Below the pieces are notes generated by a model that saw nothing but the letters and a program-made list of their open reading frames with translations, was not told the DNA's origin and ran no database searches. Positions 52,326 to 64,000 of a stretch of 64,000 nucleotides of DNA are shown one piece after another. Source of the stretch: Petrosia ficiformis (lineage: Eukaryota > Porifera > Demospongiae > Haplosclerida > Petrosiidae); NCBI GenBank assembly GCA_947044365.1, contig OX345643.1:221001-285000 (forward strand), in the 5' to 3' direction. The translations under genes were made by a program, and so were the position numbers. Positions within the stretch are counted from its first letter, which is position 1, and the number at the start of each line of letters is the position of its first letter.

Positions 52326-55300
52326 ACATGTACCTGTCCTTCTCCGACATAGACTACACCTATCTTGTGTGTATTATATGGAGGAATGTGATCCAGTACT
52401 TTAATTGCTCTTTCCATTGACTCAGATGATGGGAGGAGTACAGGAGGTTCAGAAGAGTGTACTCCTAATGATGAGGAGTGATATAGTTGTAAAAATATAA
52501 AAGCAGGATTATTAAATACATCTGTGGGTGTGTCCTCTCGTATTGATGATGAAGAGGGCGGAGTCTGGAACATGACTCGTTTACGAGGATGACTTGGAGA
52601 TGATGTAGATGAAATAGAGGTCACAGGTTTTGAATTATTAGTTAACAATTGTTGGTCAGGACTGACTTCTTTTACCTCTTTATTCTGTTCCTCAACTTCT
52701 TTACTGTGTTCCTCAACTTTTTTATTCTGCTCCTCAATCTCTTTATTCTGCTCCACAATCTCTTTATTCTGCTCCACAACCTCTACATTCTGCTCCTTAA
52801 ACTCTTCATTCTGCTCCTCAAACTCTTTATTGTGATGTTCAATCTCTTCTCTACTCTCCTCTTCTCTCTCCTGCTCCTCCACCTCCTCAACATCTAGTTC
52901 AAGCTCCTCCTCATTCACAAAGACCTTTATCTTATTTTCATCTGAAAAAGTCAATGAATAATAATAATGACACAGTATTTACTGACCTTTGACCTCTGAA
53001 GATACAGCTGCTGTTTTTGATACACTGGTCATCAATTCAAGCTGTACAACATATATATATATATATATACATGTACATACATACATACTGTATATACATG
53101 TACCTGTTCTGGCTCAGACAAGAGACCAATTTCTTTATACATTGAAGGAGATCTCCCTAATACATGGCCTTCATCATATGAAAATAATGGAGGAAGTTGC
53201 TCAAGAGAACCACTACTGAGACTATAGGTTCTGTATGATGACTCTTTCTCTTTTCTCCTTCTTCCACCTTCACTCCATGATTGACTGGATGGTTGACGAT
53301 GAGAAACAATAATGGGTGTGGTTTCTTTAGCATGTTGACTGGATGGTTGACGATGTGAAACAATAAAAGGTGTGGTTTCTTTAGCATTATCATTATGTTC
53401 CAGTGACTTGGTAGATTCAGAAAACACTTTGGAGTTCTTGTCATCTGACACAACAGATTCATCTTCATTCATTTTCAATATATCCCATTCCTCCTCCTCC
53501 TCCTCATCTGATATTAACTTGTTAATACCCATTAACGACCAATCATATTCGGCCTCAGCAGTCGGTTGAGGTGTGGCTAATACATCTAATTTATTTTGTA
53601 CTCTCATTAGCCAAGCAACATTACCTGTTGGTCGACGGACTTTAATCTCCGCCCACCCTCTACACCAACAGGAACACAGTGTAGCTATATCTTCCTCAAC
53701 AGCAGACATTCGTCTGGAGGTGGGTAAATAAGATTTATTACCAGCTAAGAGAGCATCCGGATTTGGTTGTAAGGAACGTTTAATAGCTTTACAACGAGGA
53801 CACACCCCTATTGTCCCACCCCCAGTACCACTAGTTGTTATGGTAACCAAAGAATTACCAATTAACCAAGTTTTAGAAAGTCCATCTCCAACAAGAAAAT
53901 CAGCGCCAGGTGACCTTTAAGTTAGACAACATCAGTATAATTATTATCATGAGTATGATATTAGTACCTGATTGGTTGAGTGGATATGTTTGAATATGTG
54001 TATCTAGCCATCATATCAACACACACTTCCATCATATCTGTTAATAACGTATCTCCTGATCCTGTCTGAGATTCAACATCACTTCCACTAACTAGGTGAG
54101 TCTGAGATCGCTGACGATTCTATGAGATACATACAATATAAATTATTCATATTTCAGAGTTACTTACTGTTGATTGTGGATTAGATGAAGAGAAAGAGGA
54201 TGATCTTTGACGAGTTTCAACAACCTCTTGATTTACTGATAAAAGAGTTGTAAAAGACTACAAAAGGAGGAAATTAAAGTATTGAAATATTTTGTTACCA
54301 TAGCAACCTTATTAATGAACTGAGCTATAGTTGGTCGATACTGAATACGACATCTAATAAACCACATGGTGATCACATGATGTGCCATGGCAACCACATA
54401 AGGGTTGTATCTAACATTACGACAAGGAAGATAGTTGTCATGGTAACCATATGATATCTCTCACTTCAATGGGTCAGTATAAGGTAGGGCAATTCCAAAC
54501 ACACCCAGGTATTGTTGTTCTACAAATCCACTATATAATGGAGAGAGAGATATTGTACTTGCTAAAAGTTCCAAAACAGGTAGAGCCATAGTTGGCGTGG
54601 CTGATACTTGTCCCAATTTGTATAGAACTCTCGGGAGTAGCCTATATGTAAGTACATGTATGTACATATGTAAGTATGTATGTGTACGTACATGTATGTA
54701 TGAATGTATGTATGTATGTATCTATATATAATTATGTACATATATTGTGGATGTATTGCAGAAGTCATAATCAGCGACCTATTTACATAATACATTGTAT
54801 CTAACCTTGTCATTGTGATCTGCATCTCCAATATAACAACAGATAATGCTCTTACACACAACAAACCACAAGTTCCTATAATACCTCGTTCCAGACAACA
54901 TACCAATTGATGCTGGGAGGTATAACAAGAGGTCAAAGGTCATTAATTAAACATACTTCTTATCATTACCTGAGCTGATTTGTCCAAGACACTCACATAG
55001 GTACACAGTGATGTTAATATAGGGTACAGGTAGGGGGCAATACCTCCATCACCAACTCCACGACTCGGTACATTGCTCAGATGACATAGCCACTCTGACT
55101 GATTATTTGCCTGTGTAGATAATGTCATATATATATTATATATATAGACAGATGGAGGAACATCAGGTCTTACAATGAAACAGAGCTTTTGACAAAGTGG
55201 ACTAAAATCAGACCACGATGAAATGGCAAGCGTACGATCTTCTAGGAGACCTTTCAAACCGACAAGAACCTCTACTAATACCTCCCATTCTCGTTCCTAT

Positions 55301-56838
55301 ATAGTAACCAGACCCACTTAAGATTACTGACAATAGACACAATCCTTACCTTTGTTAAACAATCCATTACTGCAGAAAAGACACGAGTATAGTCTAGAAA
55401 TACCCCTTGTAGAGTAAGCCCCTCCCATTCATCTACATCATTATCTATTTCTTGACTGTCAGTTCTATTACAATTTATAAATAGATATAATTGTACACAA
55501 TATAATACATTTTACCTCTGGCAAACATAGAATGGGCTATATGATGTTTCACTATCGTCATGGAAACCAACGAATCCATCATCATTGGCTCGCAAACTAA
55601 GAAGACAATTAAATATCTATGGGAATACATATGACAAATAGACAAATGAAGAGGAGTGGTAAATATACTTTAATTCTCATGACACAGGATGCAGGAACAA
55701 AACAGTTCTCTTCATATTGCTGTAACAAGTAAGTTACTATGAGCTGATATATTTGAGCAGAAACATCAGAACTACTAAACAATTTAGACTTTATTAATAA
55801 GAAGAGGAAGAGGAGGAGAAGAGGAAGAGGAGGAGGAGGAGGAGTAGAAGAGGAAGAGGAAGAGGAGGAGGAGAAACAGTAAAGGATTGATAACTATTAT
55901 AGTATAATAAGCATACCCTGAGTAATGATGTTAATCCAAACACAGCTGCCTTTGATCCAGATAGTTTTAGCTCCTCCCCCTTTTAATTTAAATCAGAAAT
56001 ATAACTATATATTACATCTTACAACAGCCTTACAGTTTTGGTTGTAGTAGCAACATCTAAACCTTTTTGAAATACCTTACAATAAGTGACAAAATAATCA
56101 CATGATAATCACCTGACTAAATTATATTTACCGTGTTGATTATAGCTAAAATAGAAGGGGTCCATTGAGGGGCTGAGTCATTAAGTATTGATACAAGTAG
56201 TTGAACAGCTCTACACCTGACATCTGGATCTTTATCTTGAGCAACATGAAATAGAAGTGGTAGAACCACACCTTCTAACAATTCCGTCTGTAATAGAAGT
56301 GAGAACAATATTAGTACCAAGACTATGGCCCATAGTCTGATTAGAGTTTCAAAAGAATATACAAATACTAACAGGATCTCTGTACAAATACCTCATATGT
56401 AAATAGATGTAGAGACACTAGGTTTTCAAGTTGTTCAAGTGCTAGAATACGAACATCAGTCAAGGTTTCCTCTTGATAAAACCTTCGCATGAAGGATGAT
56501 AGACGATAGCTCCAATCTAATTCTCCTATCCTAATACATCCAGATTGATATACTACTAACTTCATAATTAATGAAATCTAAAAGGAATTTGAAAATGTTT
56601 TCAAACCACACCCACAAAATGGCTCCTCACCGGATGTATTGATGTGTCTCTTTCTACTACACCGAAAAACCTATTGGAGTTTATATTAGATTGAGGAGTA
56701 TGTTCAGAATGACAATCTGCTGATAATTTGAATAAGTCGTGTAAAGCCTAATTAAATGAATGTATGTATGTATATGAGTATACGAGTGTATGTAAGTATG
56801 TATATATGCATGTATATATGCATATATATGTATGTATG

Positions 56839-56872
<34 letters not shown>

Positions 56873-58736
56873 TGTATGTATGTATGTATGTACATGTATG
56901 TATATATGTATGTATGTATGTATGTAATACATAATTATTTAATGTTATCCTGACCTCAATTACAACATGATTGTGTTGTTGTTTTAAACTCTTCACATGC
57001 TGTTTTATATTTAATAAAATATCATAAATAATATCCCATTCCATTGATTGTAATGTGAGATAATATTTGAGGATCAATCTCTTTAACGACAATATTACTT
57101 CATATATTACTATAGTATGAGGACATTCAGATACCTGTAAGAGAACAGATGGGACTCGTACTAATAAATGGGACACAGACCACAGACTAGTATACAGACT
57201 CAGACATTCAGACTGGATGAGACACAAACCAATACACACTAACATGATCACTAAAATACATTTCTATTTCAAGTTCATTTATTCTATTTCACATACCACT
57301 CTGAAGGACGGCAATACTGAACCAAATGAAACTTGTAAGGATTCAATTTTACGAACTCCCCAAAGACTCATACTAATATAAAACACAGCCCCTCGGAGTA
57401 CAAGAGGATTGTTCCTGTGTTTCCTATAAAAGGGGTGTGGCTATTTGCTCATGTGACCTGTACATCTCACCTTTCTTGTAATACAGTACATAATGTGTAT
57501 ATTGCAGCATGTCCAATATGAGTACCGAGTAATCTTAGTATCATCTAGTGGGTGTGGTCATTTAATTAATGGGTGTGGATGATAACTTACTTCAAGACTC
57601 TGTTTATCAAGACGAGATATGTTGAGAGTTGTACATAAAGTGGTGATGAATATCGGGAGAGTGGAAGGAGGAAGGGCACTATAGCATACTACAGCATTCA
57701 GAGACTCTAACGATAGCTTAGATAGATAGATATAATTATATACATGATGTATGTTAATTAAGTGCACACCTCAGTGACTGTTAGCTGTTTTGATGTTGTA
57801 GCAGTTTGACAACACCCACTATAAAAGAGTAAGCCCCTTATAATTAACTTATTAATCTAAAAGCATATTCAACTCACTGTATGATTTGGAATAAAACACT
57901 TTCGTCAAGATAAGCTGCATTGTGTTTAATCATATTCATGACCATTGTTAAATACTCAACTGATCTGTATAATTAATTACTAATTAATTATTATCAATGA
58001 ATATTAATTAGTTATACCTTCCACTTTCCATTGCACGGGATATGATTTTTGCCAAATAAGGACCTGTGTAATTATGATGATGCAATGTGATGTAATATGA
58101 TGTCATCATTGGCTGACCCATTTCTTGTTCCATATGAAGAATGTCTTTACCACTATCAGTCAGTGTACATACCACATCAAAACTATAATTATACATATAA
58201 TGAAAGAGATGGAAAGGTGAAGGTTACCGACCATGGCTGGAAGTCTTCTTCAATGGTATGATCTTGCACTACGTGTAAAAAATGAGCTCTCAGAACTCCA
58301 AGTTCCTCATATTGTCCACTAATTAACGCTCTGAGAAACCCAAGAACACAATGTCTGCTTTCTATGGAGTTGGGTTTATCCAGTAAATCTTTTACAGCTA
58401 GCCACATCGCTTGCACAGCATACTAGAAGAGAGAGGTCATAATTATACAATACATAAATGGACACACCTGTTTAAGCCGTTTAGTCGATACTATATCATG
58501 TAGTTCTTTAAGAACTTTCAGTCTTTGTGGTAGAGGAGTACTAGGCCCTAATTCCTTGTAGGTGGAGAAATGGGTGTGGTTAATTAAATAGTGCATTGTA
58601 AATAAATAGTATTACATACTTTAAGAATTTCTTCAGTGAAGTAGACAGCTTGGTCTTGCCTCCATGGTTCTTCAGGACGAGTTGAACCTCCTGACCTTCC
58701 TCCTAAGCTCTGAATTAGAGTACCTAGTCTTTGCAT
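50167..58736 (-). CDS. TSC2: Tuberin (TSC2), Rheb GTPase-activating protein
   Basis: GAP subunit of the TSC complex that turns off Rheb and so mTORC1. The N-terminus MQRLGTLIQSLGGRSGG leads into alpha-solenoid blocks including AMWLAVKDLLDKPNSIESRH, ESLNAVVCYSALPPSTLPIF and LVCCLERGIIGTCGLLCVRA. Later, WAEIKVRRPTGNVAWLM is the tuberin-specific linker. A heptad-repeat insert (52655-52890) precedes the Rap-GAP domain: AFIFLQLYHSSSLGVHSS, IPPYNTHKIGVVYVGEGQ, GNDFVTIVYNDSNQKYVFGT with the catalytic Asn thumb, and KWLPLLARQKALLAN. The last exon is joined across a 1.26-kb array and reads NLASLVMLSQSTTTHYPSNW to DFTLYC, matching tuberin's end. The open frame that continues through the array to 50228 is not real coding. 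Confidence 0.95.
50369..51606. repeat. 36-bp minisatellite forming a giant inverted repeat, last TSC2 intron
   Basis: Unit: TGTATCGTTTAGTAAACAAT GCATTGTTGCTACTAG. About seven units run in one direction (50369-50637). The array then flips at a perfect 12-bp palindrome centred on 50638 and continues with about 27 reverse-complement units to 51606. On the right, TAGTAG and TACTAG variants alternate in blocks of about four units, giving a higher-order period of about 144 bp. The 36-bp period is free of stops in all six frames. Confidence 0.97.
52288..52323. repeat. (TATC)n microsatellite, TSC2 intron
   Basis: About eight TATC units between the exons of the GAP domain. Confidence 0.85.
52655..52890 (-). 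repeat. 21-bp coding repeat: heptad coiled coil in TSC2
   Basis: Translated on the minus strand, the exon contains about ten tandem heptads of the type EEQNKEV/VEQNKEI, preceded by EEVEEQEREEESREEIE. The 21-bp period keeps the frame. Spacing of V/I/F and N fits a charged coiled coil. Confidence 0.85.
53275..53395 (-). repeat. Coding tandem duplication in TSC2
   Basis: Two copies of KETTPFIVSHRQPSSQ / KETTPIIVSHRQPSSQ separated by HA, from a 54-bp exact-frame duplication. It lies in the Ser-rich disordered region between solenoid and GAP domains. Confidence 0.85.
55795..55882. repeat. GA-rich (GAAGAGGAG)n tract, TSC2 intron
   Basis: Purine-only on the plus strand, so pyrimidine-only in the TSC2 transcript sense. 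A possible triplex-forming tract. Confidence 0.85.
56756..56935. repeat. TATG tetranucleotide tract, TSC2 intron
   Basis: TATG with TATA, TGCA and GAGT variants between solenoid exons. Confidence 0.9.
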
Positions 58737-62622
<3,886 letters not shown>

Positions 62623-62890
62623 GGGTAATCCCCTGTATTTAGACGACAAATCAAATCTAGAAGTCAATTAAATTCATTTAGAAGTACTTTACAATATACC
62701 TCATGTCACGTTATTTAGCCCCGGTCCCTACATCCATGTTGGGTGTGGTTTTATATGCTACATACATTTTGTCAAAACCATTACGATATTAGCCACGTTT
62801 TGTGTGGTTTTACTGGTATTTGTGGTGTCATTTTACATTTTCTCTTTAAAAAAATAATGGTAAAAAATGAATCTACACACACACAATATA

Positions 62891-63726
62891 CTATTTCTTG
62901 CTAATACACTTATTACCTTTTATATAAAACCTTAATAAGGACTCCGCCCATTCTTCAGCATAATCAACTCCAATACGTTTGCTAGCTATTATCTCTTCAG
63001 GCTTCACTTTGTAACCATCTTGTTCGATCCACAATACATTTGAACCAATCAAATTCATTTGATCACATGATTTATCCACACACATTGCTTGACATAACTT
63101 GGAAGGACCATTACACAGATCGTAATCTTTTTTAGCGGATTTTCGTCTTGTATACATATCTACTAAACCCTCCAGTGGCTCTAAAGCACGAATCAATACA
63201 GCAGCCCCGTCCCCAAGACTGGATATATTAACACAACAGTACATGCCATATATGGAATACACATAACATGTCCCTGGTTTCATATACATAGCTTCATTTC
63301 TTTGTGTACGACGTCCATTATAAGAATGAGATGCTTTATCAGGTCCTCCTAAATATGCCTCTGTTTCAACTATCCTTCCACGACAAACTCCTTGTGATGT
63401 ATGACGACACAAAACACATCCTAATAATACTCTAGCTAGCTTTTCACATGATATTGTAAAGAACTGTTCATTACAACTCACTAAAGAACTAAGACAGGAA
63501 TGTGTGTAATTATACATGTATTATATATCTTAAGTATAATTATATATATATATATTATATATAATTATTGTAGGCCTCAGTATCATAATCACCTCTTTTG
63601 ATCCTCTTCTTTCTCCTCTAAATCTATTTTTGGTTTCTTCTCCTTCACTCTAACATCTGTATCTTCATCATTTGTCTGAATATCTTTGTTTCTTTTCAAT
63701 CTCAGTCTAGATGCTATACTACTCAT
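62891..63726 (-). CDS. MPG: DNA-3-methyladenine glycosylase (alkyladenine glycosylase)
   Basis: Monofunctional base-excision glycosylase that removes alkylated purines and hypoxanthine. Exon 1 encodes a basic, acidic-patched nuclear N-terminus (MSSIASRLRLKRNKD with KEKKPKIDLEEKEEDQK). It splices to SSLVSCNEQFFTISCEKLAR. The catalytic motif is GRIVETEAYLGGPDKASHSY, where the Glu activates water. Next are GTCYVYSIYGMYCCVNISS with the intercalating Tyr region, AAVLIRALEPLEGLVDMY, LCNGPSKLCQAMCVDK, and EWAESLLRFYIKGNKCISKK. Residues and order match human MPG. The upstream GTG at 63789 is not an acceptable start, so ATG 63726 is used. It is divergent from the next gene (55 bp). Confidence 0.95.
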
Positions 63727-63781
63727 AATCTGCAGAAACCAGCCCCACCCACTAAAAGGGGCGTGGCTAGTCAAATCAGAG

Positions 63782-64000
63782 ATGGCCACTTGTGATGATG
63801 TACAAAAGCAGACTAATGAGGAAGGTGTTCCTCAAATAGAGAAAGGTAAGGTAGTATAATAATTGTGAACACAAATTATAAGTTTCCATAGCAACAAAAT
63901 ACATAATAATTATGTATTAATTAATCAATAGTGTAGGTATAATACATACATATAATGTTGTGATATATATATATTATACTCATATTATACAGTTGTATTG
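63782..64000 (+). CDS. First exon of an unknown gene, cut by the right edge
   Basis: ATG at 63782 opens MATCDDVQKQTNEEGVPQIE K, followed by a GTAAGG donor at 63846. No further exon is recognisable before the end of the window. The call rests on the clean start and donor and on the divergent geometry seen throughout the window. The product cannot be named. Confidence 0.5.

Noticed and set aside
63727..63789. MPG start at 63789
   Set aside because: The codon is GTG and lies across the start of the divergent neighbour; ATG 63726 is the first proper start.

Overview
This window is nuclear DNA from an AT-rich, gene-dense animal genome. Genes are split by many short GT-AG introns. The gene set is metazoan: Integrator subunit, tuberin, SOCS, FOXK, parkin, GGA and TOM1 adaptors, a CatSper EF-hand partner and a cilia protein. 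Compact spacing, small introns and microsatellite-filled introns suggest an early-branching animal, most likely a demosponge. That assignment is inference, because no species marker such as mitochondrial DNA or rRNA is present. All gene spans below run from start to stop codon and include introns.

I support 25 protein-coding genes and one tRNA. In order they are: an unrecognised gene (-, partial), LIG1 (+) with an initiator tRNA-Met (-) inside an intron, RPP21 (-), COX10 (+), INTS15 (-), GGA (+), LAMTOR2 (-), RRS1 (+), POLG2 (-), GID4 (+), EFCAB9 (+), SLC35F5 (-), ATPAF2 (+), two SOCS genes (+ then -), DHRS7B (+), TMEM11 (-), TOM1 (+), a parkin-like gene (-), MRPL27 (-), CFAP61 (+), TSC2 (-), FOXK (+), MPG (-), and the first exon of an unknown gene (+). 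Twenty-two of the 25 form eleven head-to-head pairs. Start codons in a pair are 41-182 bp apart, and one pair overlaps by 30 bp. Six of these shared promoters hold a CACGTG E-box.

Genes cluster by theme. COX10, POLG2, ATPAF2, TMEM11, MRPL27 and a parkin homologue are mitochondrial. TSC2, LAMTOR2 and FOXK belong to mTORC1/nutrient signalling. EFCAB9 and CFAP61 are flagellar. GGA and TOM1 are VHS-domain sorting adaptors. Many neighbours (COX10, GID4, ATPAF2, DHRS7B, TMEM11, TOM1L2) also sit together on human 17p11.2-p12, which suggests very old linkage.

Nearly all space outside exons is tandem repeat. Notable arrays are a 38-bp minisatellite shared by LIG1 and INTS15 introns, a 36-bp array in the last TSC2 intron that flips orientation to form a giant inverted repeat, and many tetranucleotide tracts. 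Two copies of a hAT-like MITE are present, one with an exact 8-bp target duplication. The main anomalies are a parkin gene with no RING2 domain, a duplicated and decayed exon in RPP21, the overlapping 5' coding exons of SLC35F5 and ATPAF2, and a heptad-repeat coiled coil inserted before the TSC2 GAP domain.
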